Source: Candidatus Zhuqueibacterota bacterium (GTDB lineage Bacteria; Zhuqueibacterota; Zhuqueibacteria; Oceanimicrobiales; Oceanimicrobiaceae). From it: DNA of 58,411 bases. Where the stretch lies: the NCBI GenBank assembly GCA_029262055.1, contig JAJDAD010000022.1:1-58411 (forward strand), written 5' to 3'. The notes below the pieces were generated by a model that was given only the letters and a program-made list of their open reading frames with translations, was not told the origin of the DNA and did no database searches. The position numbers and the translations under genes are program-made. Positions within the stretch are counted from its first letter, which is position 1, and each line of letters opens with the position of its first letter. This document shows positions 43,407 to 50,895 of the stretch, piece by piece.

Positions 43407-44231
43407 TCACCACAGTCCATCAGCCGCCGGCAAGTTCTCCAAATCGTCAATCATCCCGTTGATGATACCCGGCAATTCGTCCACGTGCTTGAGCGCCATG
43501 GCCGAAATGAGCCGAGCAATATCCGCCTCCAGATTTGACGGAACGTCCGGGCAGATAAGTTTCACGATCTCAACCAGCCGCTTTTCTCCGGGATGTGGCC
43601 GGCGATTCAGTGCCAACAGGATATCAAAATAACTTGCCAGAAAGGCCGCCACACGATGATTCACGCTCACCAGATCGTTTCGCTTAACGGCTTTGTTGAT
43701 TTGCACGAAATACGAAGATATGGTTTGCCGCAAGATAGGGAAGTTCTTCGCGATGATCGCTCTTCTCAAATCCTCAGGATAAGAGCAATCAGCCCTGCTT
43801 TGCAATTGATTAAACCACCCTTGCTCATCGTATAAAACCTGTGAGTTGAGTACATTGTACCAGATGCAGGTCGAGTAGCCAACTGACGCCTGGTGTTTTA
43901 CCAGCACGCGATCCAATTCAAGCTCAACCCAATCCTTGCGCCGGTACATGATGTCCACATTTCTTCCAGGCGCCTGGCATTGCCACTCGTCACCCGTCTC
44001 CCAAAACTGATTATTGACTTCGAAGCGATTTGCGTACTTCCGCGCAATTGCTCGCCTTGCTGCAACGGAAATGTCTGTTTCGCTGTAAACATAGAGATCG
44101 TAGTCAGAGAGATTGTCGTGGGCAGGGCCGGTGATGGAGCCAGCCAGTGTGATGGCCTCTACTTCAGCAACCCTCTGAAAGTCTGAAACGATGGATTCAA
44201 GTCGTACTTCTTGCCGGGAGTCATTCGTCAT
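43407..44231 (-). CDS. DUF4037-like nucleotidyltransferase
   Basis: A 274-residue protein with a nucleotidyltransferase-fold signature: LAGSITGPAHDNLSDYDLYVY (GS-x-D-x-D type) and a third acidic residue in RNVDIMYRR. The C-terminal helical part matches DUF4037-type proteins. Small-molecule nucleotidylation or a toxin/antitoxin-like role is possible, but nothing decides the substrate. It starts 3 bases after the YCII lipoprotein gene stop and is probably in its operon. Confidence 0.8.
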   Translation of the reverse strand: MTNDSRQEVRLESIVSDFQRVAEVEAITLAGSITGPAHDNLSDYDLYVYSETDISVAARRAIARKYANRFEVNNQFWETGDEWQCQAPGRNVDIMYRRKDWVELELDRVLVKHQASVGYSTCIWYNVLNSQVLYDEQGWFNQLQSRADCSYPEDLRRAIIAKNFPILRQTISSYFVQINKAVKRNDLVSVNHRVAAFLASYFDILLALNRRPHPGEKRLVEIVKLICPDVPSNLEADIARLISAMALKHVDELPGIINGMIDDLENLPAADGLW

Positions 44232-44234
44232 TTT

Positions 44235-44705
44235 TCAAAATTTGGTCTTTGCTAATCTCTGGTGCAACTCGTTCACTTCCAGCAATGCAGCGGAACCGTA
44301 CCAGGGATGCAGCTCCATGACCAAACGGCCGGCCTTGATCGCCGGGTCGCTGGCGGCAAGCTCACGTGCCTGGGCAACCGTTTCAACCTTGAAGATGTAA
44401 ATGCCCCGTACCTCGCCATCGTCCATAAACGGTCCGGCCAGCACCAACTTCCCCTCATCCGCCAATCGAGTAATATTGTCGAGGTGTGCCCTCTGCAAGC
44501 GCTCTGCTTCGGCGGCGTCCTGGTCACGATTCGGACCTGCCTTCAGAAACGCCATGACGTAGCGCCGCATTCCATATTCATCGGCTCCGAGTTTTTCGGC
44601 CAGCGCTGCATCGTATACCGTAGCTGAAGGTGTCGCTAGGTTGGATGGTTCTTGATTATTCGAACATGCCGCTACGAGAACAACAAAAAGCAAGATAACA
44701 CGCAT
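44235..44705 (-). CDS. YCII-domain lipoprotein
   Basis: A 156-residue protein with a lipoprotein signal (MRVILLFVVLVAACS) followed by a YCII domain (HLDNITRLADEGKLVLAGPF ... AASDPAIKAGRLVMELHPW). YCII proteins are usually cytosolic dimers of unknown enzymatic role, so an exported form is unusual. I start at 44705 because GGGAG lies six bases upstream and the signal peptide begins there. A longer frame to 44822 has no support. Confidence 0.85.
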   Translation of the reverse strand: MRVILLFVVLVAACSNNQEPSNLATPSATVYDAALAEKLGADEYGMRRYVMAFLKAGPNRDQDAAEAERLQRAHLDNITRLADEGKLVLAGPFMDDGEVRGIYIFKVETVAQARELAASDPAIKAGRLVMELHPWYGSAALLEVNELHQRLAKTKF

Positions 44706-44858
44706 AGTCTCTCCCTCGTTTTGATGGACGGCCCGAAAATTGGGCTTCACCGAAAACAACATTGCGTCACAGCTCCGGACAAGTCCTCGGTCGGCGCTCT
44801 CAAACTCACAGCCACTTTGCATAGAGTGCCACCGCTCCCGTGGACAGCTTCACGGTTC

Positions 44859-44874
44859 GTGTCCAATAGGACAC
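44859..44874. promoter_or_regulatory. Activator-site palindrome 1 (GTGT-N8-ACAC)
   Basis: GTGTCCAATAGGACAC, a perfect inverted repeat, followed by AG. First of three equal-length sites upstream of a sigma-54-like promoter; 22 bases (two helical turns) from site 2. Confidence 0.65.
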
Positions 44875-44880
44875 AGCCCT

Positions 44881-44896
44881 GTGTCTGCCAGTACAC
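44881..44896. promoter_or_regulatory. Activator-site palindrome 2 (GTGT-N8-ACAC)
   Basis: GTGTCTGCCAGTACAC followed by AG, exactly 22 bases after site 1. Confidence 0.6.
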
Positions 44897-44936
44897 AGCC
44901 GCATAAACATAGTTCTTAATAGGAAATGATGCAAGC

Positions 44937-44952
44937 GTGTCCTCTCGAACAC
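44937..44952. promoter_or_regulatory. Activator-site palindrome 3 (GTGT-N8-ACAC)
   Basis: GTGTCCTCTCGAACAC followed by AG, 56 bases after site 2 and about 90 bases ahead of the -24 element. Confidence 0.6.
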
Positions 44953-45042
44953 AGTGCCCGCAAAAGTATCAGTTTCAAATCACAAGCATATCGCATCCTA
45001 ACAATTTGTTTTCACATAGTTTATTCAGGAGTCATTCATAGC

Positions 45043-45058
45043 TGGCACGGCCTTTGAC
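45043..45058 (+). promoter_or_regulatory. Candidate sigma-54 promoter of the TPR gene
   Basis: TGGCACG-GCCT-TTGAC: perfect -24 heptamer, correct spacing and TTG at -12 (GA instead of GC). It is 55 bases upstream of the ATG. The three upstream palindromes strengthen the call. Confidence 0.55.
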
Positions 45059-45112
45059 TAAACAAAGGGCAAACGACGCTCTGAATCACTCACTTAAACC
45101 AGGAGGTTTAAA

Positions 45113-46096
45113 ATGCAAGAATCACGAAGCTCCAACCGCAATCGTTCCGGACACCAGGCCGTGTTTGCAACCAGCGCCCTGATCATGGCAGCGACCCTTT
45201 ACGCCGGCGTATCCTGGCTGCGCGCCAAATCCGAACTCACGGTTCCAACACCCGAACCGGCTGTCATGACGCAACCTCTTGCGCTGCCACAACCGTTTAC
45301 AGAAGACAATGCGATCGAAGAAGCCGTCTTTGTGCAACCGGCAACTGCAGAGGAAATCGACCAGAAAGAAACTTCACCAGCCCCTGAAGTGCGGTCAGTC
45401 GCGGAGATTTACACTTCAGGCCTGACCCATCTCCGCAGCGGCAACAGCACGGACGCTGTCGAGGAGTTTGAGGAGATTCTGGACCGCAAGCCCGGACACG
45501 TAAGAACGCTGGTCAATCTCGGCCGCGCGCAGATCGCGCTGAGAGAATTCGAAGATGCTCTGAATTCCGTCGATCGCGCAATTCAAATCGACTCGACAGA
45601 TTCTCAGGCATGGCGTGTGCGCGGCCGGGCTTTGCATAGCTGGAATGAAATCGACGGGGCGGTTTCTGCATACGAAAAATCCATCGCGTTGAACCCGGAG
45701 AACCCGTACGCTTACAACAATCTCGGCCTTATTTATATCGAGCGCAGCCGGTTTGGGGACGCCGTCCCGGTCCTGGAAAAGGCAATCGCACAGTTGGACA
45801 ACGTCGCGTTTTTCTACAACAATCTCGGCATCGCCTATGAAACAACCGGCAGGCTGGCGGAAGCCGCTGAAGCGTTTCAAACCGCTGTGGAACTCGATCC
45901 TGAGTCCGAGAAGGCAAGCACCAGCCTGGCACGAGTCCAGCAGCTCGTAGACAGCAAGCCGGTCGAAGACATTGCCGAAAAGGCCTCAGACGAAGATCCC
46001 GGACCCGACGCGGTAACCGGAGACAGCACCGCCATCAGCACCAACAGCAGCTCGCCACTGCAAGAGGATACGGAAACAGTGGAATTGCGGAAGTAA
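45113..46096 (+). CDS. Membrane-anchored TPR protein
   Basis: A 327-residue protein. Short basic N-terminus, one membrane helix (about 17-36, VFATSALIMAATLYAGVSWL), a Pro/Glu-rich linker, then about five tetratricopeptide repeats (VRTLVNLGRAQIALREFEDA; NPYAYNNLGLIYIERSRFGDA; VAFFYNNLGIAYETTGRLAEA) and an acidic Ser-rich tail. It probably scaffolds envelope proteins. CAGGAGG lies seven bases before the ATG, and the upstream region looks sigma-54 controlled. A strong terminator follows. Confidence 0.88.
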   Translation: MQESRSSNRNRSGHQAVFATSALIMAATLYAGVSWLRAKSELTVPTPEPAVMTQPLALPQPFTEDNAIEEAVFVQPATAEEIDQKETSPAPEVRSVAEIYTSGLTHLRSGNSTDAVEEFEEILDRKPGHVRTLVNLGRAQIALREFEDALNSVDRAIQIDSTDSQAWRVRGRALHSWNEIDGAVSAYEKSIALNPENPYAYNNLGLIYIERSRFGDAVPVLEKAIAQLDNVAFFYNNLGIAYETTGRLAEAAEAFQTAVELDPESEKASTSLARVQQLVDSKPVEDIAEKASDEDPGPDAVTGDSTAISTNSSSPLQEDTETVELRK

Positions 46097-46112
46097 GCGC
46101 TCCGCTACCGGG

Positions 46113-46148
46113 CGGCCCGGCCATCGGAAGGCCGGGCCGTTCTTTTTT
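46113..46148 (+). terminator. Rho-independent terminator after the TPR gene
   Basis: Ten-base-pair GC-rich stem (CGGCCCGGCC with GGCCGGGCCG) followed by TTCTTTTTT. Confidence 0.92.
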
Positions 46149-46174
46149 GGGACTACCTACGCGCAGAGGCCAAT

Positions 46175-46369
46175 ATGAAGACCAGCGACCTTCTTTCAGA
46201 AATAATCAATGACCTGACCCGGCTGTGGAACAACGGTAGTTTGTTCGGCACCGCGCCTGCCTTTGCATTAACCCTGCTGCCAGACAATTCAGCCGGGCTG
46301 AACGACCGCCGGAATGCGGTGGCCTCAAATCCGGTCGACGGCCCTGACAGTAGACAAAACCGGAGGTGA
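46175..46369 (+). CDS. Possible small protein ahead of the secreted protein gene
   Basis: A 64-residue frame (MKTSDLLSEIINDLTRLWN...) with AGAGG five bases before the ATG. Its stop codon lies inside the ribosome site of the next gene, which would allow translational coupling. No family is recognised and the length is near chance. Confidence 0.3.
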   Translation: MKTSDLLSEIINDLTRLWNNGSLFGTAPAFALTLLPDNSAGLNDRRNAVASNPVDGPDSRQNRR

Positions 46370-46372
46370 ATC

Positions 46373-46723
46373 ATGAAACCCGCCGTCCTGCTTTGCCTGC
46401 CTTTTCTGGTGCTGAGCGTGGCACAATTGAACAAAGGCGCCATCGGAGAACACGAACGAATGGCGCAAACAGCGAAACAGAAGAAGGCGTACGCCTGCAT
46501 GATCCGGTCACGCATCACAACCATTGACCGGCAGATTGAACGACTGGCCCCCTCACAAAACAGACCCGTTACACCGAGAGCGCAAGACCTGTTGAACAGG
46601 GTCAGACAAGCGCTGCATCATGACCTCAGAATGCTCGAGGGCGACGGCGCTTTGAACTGGCCGCAGGTACGCTTAAGAATCGAGAAAGCGATTGCGGATG
46701 CGGACATTGCGGCGGGCGAATAG
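46373..46723 (+). CDS. Small secreted protein of unknown function
   Basis: A 116-residue protein with a likely signal peptide (MKPAVLLCLPFLVLSVAQ) and a basic, helical remainder (RSRITTIDRQIERLAP, RIEKAIADADIAAGE). No family is recognised. A perfect GGAGGTG lies six bases before the ATG, which makes it a real gene in my view. Confidence 0.65.
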   Translation: MKPAVLLCLPFLVLSVAQLNKGAIGEHERMAQTAKQKKAYACMIRSRITTIDRQIERLAPSQNRPVTPRAQDLLNRVRQALHHDLRMLEGDGALNWPQVRLRIEKAIADADIAAGE

Positions 46724-46833
46724 CCGCCAAAAGTTTTGACAACAAAGCAACGAATGTCTATCTTCTCAAAAATAGTTTTCGCGGATGTCGCAAGTGTGCT
46801 TGTGCCGATTTGCCATAATCTCAGGAAGAAAAT

Positions 46834-47487
46834 TTGGTTGAAGAATTCCCGCCAGTCACTTTCGCCGACCCGGACTCCGGTCTGTTGGCCATTGGCGGAG
46901 ACCTTGAAGTCGGCACTCTGGAACTGGCCTACCGCAGCGGTATTTTCCCCTGGCCGCACGAGGATGGTGAACCGGTTTGCTGGTTCGCCCCGCCGCAAAG
47001 GGCGGTTCTTAGGTTTTCCGACCTTAAGGTCCCGAGGCGCTTGCCCAGGTCATTGCGCCGGGCGCGTTTCACATTCGCCGTCGATCGCGATTTTCCAGCA
47101 GTCATCCAGGCCTGCGCCGAAAGCAAAAACAGAGGGGAACAAGCCGGCACATGGATTACTACGGAGATGATCGGCGCCTATGTGGACCTGCACCGGGCCG
47201 GTTGTGCCCGCAGCTTCGAGACCTATGACCAAACCGGCAACCTCGTGGGAGGCATGTACGGCGTACAATTCGACCAGTACTTTGCCGGTGAAAGCATGTT
47301 CTTCAAACAAACCGATGCATCGAAATTCGCGCTTTTGCAAGGGATCGAGTATTTGAAGAGTCTCGGCCTGAGCTGGATGGATATCCAGATGCTCACCCCG
47401 CTCCTGCAAAATTTTGGCGCAAAAGAGATTCCCCGCAACCAGTTCATGCAAATGCTTGCCACAGCGGTAAGCAAAGAAGTACGTTGA
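46834..47487 (+). CDS. aat: Leucyl/phenylalanyl-tRNA--protein transferase
   Basis: A 217-residue enzyme with the family hallmarks LLAIGGDLEVGTLELAYRSGIFPW, WFAPPQRAVL and GGMYGVQFDQYFAGESMF. It adds Leu or Phe to N-terminal Arg/Lys of proteins and so marks them for ClpS/ClpAP degradation (N-end rule). It starts at TTG, with AGGAAG six bases upstream. Confidence 0.95.
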   Translation: MVEEFPPVTFADPDSGLLAIGGDLEVGTLELAYRSGIFPWPHEDGEPVCWFAPPQRAVLRFSDLKVPRRLPRSLRRARFTFAVDRDFPAVIQACAESKNRGEQAGTWITTEMIGAYVDLHRAGCARSFETYDQTGNLVGGMYGVQFDQYFAGESMFFKQTDASKFALLQGIEYLKSLGLSWMDIQMLTPLLQNFGAKEIPRNQFMQMLATAVSKEVR

Positions 47488-47824
47488 GTCAACGTTATAG
47501 CCAGCACGATTCATCAACTGTCTTTTCCTGTCATCCTGGAAGGATCTTTTTTGATAAAACCCGTACCCGTTGCGCGCTACCGGGCCTGTCTCAAAAAAAT
47601 TCCTCCTGAACGACTGTTTTCTTTGATCTGTGCACAACAGAAGATTTATGAATTGTTCAGGCTAGAGTTCGCCACTTGCAGGACGTTTTGCAGCAGCGTT
47701 CTCATTCGACAAAAAGGCCACATTTGACGCAGCGCCTCGAGCCCCGGCCGATAAAAGCCGCCCGCTTTTTTTGAAGCCTCCATGCTAAAATTTCTTTGCT
47801 TGCATCCTTTCAAATGTCTACCTT
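47488..47824. other. Intergenic stretch with a weak terminator-like repeat
   Basis: No convincing gene in these 337 bases. CTGTCATCCTGGAAGGATC followed by six T (47520-47550) forms a 5-base-pair hairpin and could terminate aat. The text resembles dispersed repeats common in FCB genomes. The rest shows no clear structure. Confidence 0.4.
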
Positions 47825-47833
47825 TTGCCAATC

Positions 47834-48607
47834 ATGGGTGGCACTGACAACCAACAACTCGTGCAGCTCCTGGCGGCCAGCGAGCAAATCCTTATCTTCA
47901 CTGGCGCCGGAATCTCTACCGGTAGCGGCATACCGGACTATCGTGGACCGCAGGGCATCTGGAAACAACGCCAACCGGTCTACTATCAGGATTTCATGAG
48001 ATCGGAGGCGGCACGGATTGAGTACTGGGATTACAAACTGCAGGGATGGGAAGGCTTCCGTGATGCCAGGCCAAACGCAGTGCACCAGGCAATTGTCGAG
48101 CTCGAACAGGCCCACAAGATCTGCGCTGTGATCACGCAAAACATCGACGGCTTGCACACGAAGGCGGGAACAACAGCCGAACGGCTCATTGAGCTACACG
48201 GTACCAACCTGGCGGTCGAGTGCCAGTCCTGTTGGAAAAGGACGCCACCCGCGGCTCATTTCGAATCATTCAAACACACCGGCACCGTACCGGTGTGCAA
48301 AAAATGCGGCGGATTTCTGAAGCCTGCGACCATCAGTTTCGGGCAGAATCTGCGGCAAGAAGACCTGACCCGGGCCAGCGAAGCAGCGGCGGCAACGGAT
48401 CTCGTGATCGCCCTCGGCTCAACCCTATTGATACATCCGGCCGCGTCCCTGCCGCTAATGGCGGCCAATCGTGGGGTTCCATACGTGATCATAAATCGCG
48501 GCGCAACTGAACACGACGGTCACTGCGATTTGACATTGAGGATGGATGGCGACGTCGTCTCCTTATTTCCGCCGGCGGTTAAACAGGCTTTGGAGCCCGG
48601 CAACTAA
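47834..48607 (+). CDS. Sir2-family NAD-dependent protein deacylase
   Basis: A 257-residue sirtuin: NAD-binding FTGAGISTGSGIPDYRG, active-site TQNIDGLH and ELHGT, a four-Cys zinc site (CQSC ... CKKCGG), and GSTLLIHPAASLP. It removes acetyl or other acyl groups from lysines. An in-frame TTG at 47825 would add three residues; no strong ribosome site marks either start. It is followed closely by the thioesterase gene. Confidence 0.93.
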   Translation: MGGTDNQQLVQLLAASEQILIFTGAGISTGSGIPDYRGPQGIWKQRQPVYYQDFMRSEAARIEYWDYKLQGWEGFRDARPNAVHQAIVELEQAHKICAVITQNIDGLHTKAGTTAERLIELHGTNLAVECQSCWKRTPPAAHFESFKHTGTVPVCKKCGGFLKPATISFGQNLRQEDLTRASEAAAATDLVIALGSTLLIHPAASLPLMAANRGVPYVIINRGATEHDGHCDLTLRMDGDVVSLFPPAVKQALEPGN

Positions 48608-48620
48608 CGACAGTACAAGC

Positions 48621-49094
48621 ATGACTAACAATCAATCAAATAACGACGACGCACTGATCAATCGGGTAAAGGAGGTTTTCGGGCGCAATGTCCCTTTCCA
48701 CGACTTGCTCAATCTGCAGGTCGCAGAACTCACCTTCGACAGCGTGAGCATGAAATTAGACATGCGAGAGCAACTGGTGGGCAACTCCATCCACGGCATT
48801 TTGCACGGCGGGGTGATTTCGGCGGTGCTGGACGTAACGGGTGGCCTGGGCGCCTTCATGAGTTTGCTCGGAAAAATGTCAGATATTCCCGACAGCGAAA
48901 AATTACGCCGTTTAGCGAAGTTCAGCACCATCAACCTGCGCATCGACTACCTGACTCCCGGACGAGGAGAGCATTTTGTCAGTCGCGCAAAAGTCTTGCG
49001 CACCGGCAACCGGGTGACCACCGCCCAGATGGAATTGCATAACGATCAGGGTGACCTTATCGCGGTCGGGACCGGAACCTATTCATCCGTGTGA
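48621..49094 (+). CDS. YigI-like acyl-CoA thioesterase
   Basis: A 157-residue hotdog-fold thioesterase. It matches E. coli YigI as I recall it: VGNSIHGILHGGVISAVLDVTGGLG and TINLRIDYLTPGRGEHF, ending LIAVGTGTYS. It hydrolyses medium/long-chain acyl-CoA. The start at 48621 is 13 bases after the Sir2 stop and fits the family length; an upstream in-frame ATG overlapping Sir2 would add 25 unrelated residues. Confidence 0.9.
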   Translation: MTNNQSNNDDALINRVKEVFGRNVPFHDLLNLQVAELTFDSVSMKLDMREQLVGNSIHGILHGGVISAVLDVTGGLGAFMSLLGKMSDIPDSEKLRRLAKFSTINLRIDYLTPGRGEHFVSRAKVLRTGNRVTTAQMELHNDQGDLIAVGTGTYSSV

Positions 49095-49136
49095 GCAACT
49101 CCGACAAAGCAAACCCTATACAACCCGGAACATCCC

Positions 49137-50054
49137 ATGACCGCCAACAGCTTTGGATTACGTGGACTGCTCACCGCAAGCCTGACGCCGCTAGAATCCA
49201 ATCTCGCCATAGATGCGGACAAAATGGTCAGCCATTGCCGCTGGCTGCTGGACAACGGCTGTGACGGGCTGGTGATTTGGGGCACCACCGGAGAAGCCAA
49301 TTCCTTCTCGTTGGAGGAACGCACGAACCTGCTCGACACGCTGATCGCCGCGGGAATCGATCCGCAAAAACTGCTGGTCGGCACCGGATGCTGTGCCTTG
49401 CCCGACACGCTTCGACTATCCCGGCATGCAGCAGCGCACGATGTTGCCGGTCTGCTTCTTCTACCCCCATTCTACTATAAAAACGTCAGCGATCGAGGGC
49501 TTTTCCAGGCTATCGAGCAGCTCTTGAAGCAACTTGTTGAGTGCGAGGCCAGGATCTACTTGTATCATTTTCCGAAGATGGCAGCAGTATCTTTTTCGCG
49601 CCCGCTGGTCAGCAGCCTGGTGGACGCTTTCCCGGAACGGATCATCGGAATCAAAGATTCGAGTGGCGATTGGCAGAACGTAAAAGCACTGCATGAAACG
49701 CTTCCGGGGTTTCAGGTTTTCTCCGGGAATGAACTGATTCTGAGTGAAATTCTGGGACTGGGAGCGGCCGGCTGTATCTCGGCCACCACCAATCTAACCT
49801 GTAGACTCGCAGCAAATGTGAAAGACTCATTTCCGGGAACTGCCGCCGCGCAAAGCCAGGCAACGCTTAATGCCATCCGAAAGGAGATTCAAAAATACCC
49901 CATGATTCCTGCGTTAAAATACCTGATGGCGCAAAAAACCGGCGACCCGGCCTGGCAATATATGCGGCCGCCGCTCACACCTCTTTCCGAACCAGAAACC
50001 GGCGCACTTCTGCGTACATTGCAGGAGTTGCAATTGCTGCAATTCTGCACCTGA
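49137..50054 (+). CDS. Dihydrodipicolinate synthase/N-acetylneuraminate lyase family aldolase
   Basis: A 305-residue TIM-barrel aldolase. It has WGTTGEANSFSLEE near the N-terminus (family GTTGE), a Tyr in YLYHFPK and the Schiff-base Lys in IGIKDSSGDW. Family members condense or cleave pyruvate with an aldehyde. Replacement of the usual YNVP by YHFP and the lack of nearby lysine genes argue against a true DapA, so the substrate is open. Confidence 0.88.
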   Translation: MTANSFGLRGLLTASLTPLESNLAIDADKMVSHCRWLLDNGCDGLVIWGTTGEANSFSLEERTNLLDTLIAAGIDPQKLLVGTGCCALPDTLRLSRHAAAHDVAGLLLLPPFYYKNVSDRGLFQAIEQLLKQLVECEARIYLYHFPKMAAVSFSRPLVSSLVDAFPERIIGIKDSSGDWQNVKALHETLPGFQVFSGNELILSEILGLGAAGCISATTNLTCRLAANVKDSFPGTAAAQSQATLNAIRKEIQKYPMIPALKYLMAQKTGDPAWQYMRPPLTPLSEPETGALLRTLQELQLLQFCT

Positions 50055-50118
50055 CTTCTCCCAAAACACACTCTAAAGAATGATTTGACTTAGCGCCTGC
50101 TTTTGCTAAATTGCGGCT

Positions 50119-50895
50119 ATGGTTGACGACTCCGAAACTCCGGCCTGGTACGAAGACTGGTTCGGCCAGGATTACCTCAAAGTCTATCCGCACCGTGACG
50201 AGCAGGAAGCAATAGCGCAGGTACGCTTTGTGGAACAAGCCCTGCCGCTCGCTCCCGGCAGCAAAGTCCTCGATCTCGGCTGCGGTGGCGGCAGACATGC
50301 CCGCGAACTGGTACGCCGCGGCCTGCAGGTAACCTGTCTCGACCTCTCCGTTGTCCTGCTGCGCCTCGCGCAAAAACAGGCAAACGAAGAAACTTGCTGT
50401 TTAAACTACGTAAAAGCCGACATGCGCTACCTGCCGTTCGTACAATCTTTTGACGCAGTTGTGAGTTTCTTCACCACGTTCGGGTATTTCGAAAGCGATG
50501 AAGAGAACGGCAAAACCCTGCGGAGTATCGCGCAGGTCCTCAAGCCCGGCGGAAAGTTTCTGCAGGATTATCTCAACAAGGAAGCCGTAATCGCCAACAT
50601 TATCCCGCTCGACAAGCGCACTGAAAAGGACATCGAGATCATTCAGGAACGTGAATACGACCGGACTTCAGAACGCATCAATAAGAAAATCACCTTGAAG
50701 CGAGACGGCCAGGTTCGCGAGTACTTCGAATCCGTTCGGCTTTATGCTTTGGATGAAATGCTCGGTTTACTGGCTAAAACCAGCCTGAAACCAGATCAAG
50801 TTTATGGTGATTTTGATGGCAGGCCTTTTACCGAACAAAGTCCTCGCCTCATTTTAACCGGACACAAGGACAGGAATGAAAACAGCAAGCAGTAG
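50119..50895 (+). CDS. SAM-dependent methyltransferase, coupled to bshC
   Basis: A 258-residue class I methyltransferase. SAM-binding motif I is VLDLGCGGGRHA, and motif IV is near AVVSFFTTFGYF. It overlaps the bshC start by 20 bases, so the two are translated together. Because it heads the bacillithiol genes, it may methylate bacillithiol; Chlorobiaceae make N-methyl-bacillithiol with a SAM methyltransferase (NmbA). This assignment is inferred from position only. Confidence 0.85.
   Translation: MVDDSETPAWYEDWFGQDYLKVYPHRDEQEAIAQVRFVEQALPLAPGSKVLDLGCGGGRHARELVRRGLQVTCLDLSVVLLRLAQKQANEETCCLNYVKADMRYLPFVQSFDAVVSFFTTFGYFESDEENGKTLRSIAQVLKPGGKFLQDYLNKEAVIANIIPLDKRTEKDIEIIQEREYDRTSERINKKITLKRDGQVREYFESVRLYALDEMLGLLAKTSLKPDQVYGDFDGRPFTEQSPRLILTGHKDRNENSKQ

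Larger units (their letters stand above)
44706..45112. other. Divergent regulatory region with activator-site array
   Basis: Separates the YCII lipoprotein (minus) from the TPR protein (plus). It has three GTGT-N8-ACAC palindromes and a sigma-54-like promoter for the plus-strand gene; no gene seen. Confidence 0.7.

Noticed and set aside
46153-46524. 123-codon minus-strand frame near the TPR terminator
   Set aside because: It is antisense to the small secreted protein gene, which has a perfect ribosome site.
47050-47637. 195-codon minus-strand frame opposite aat
   Set aside because: It is antisense to a clear leucyl/phenylalanyl transferase and carries no domain.
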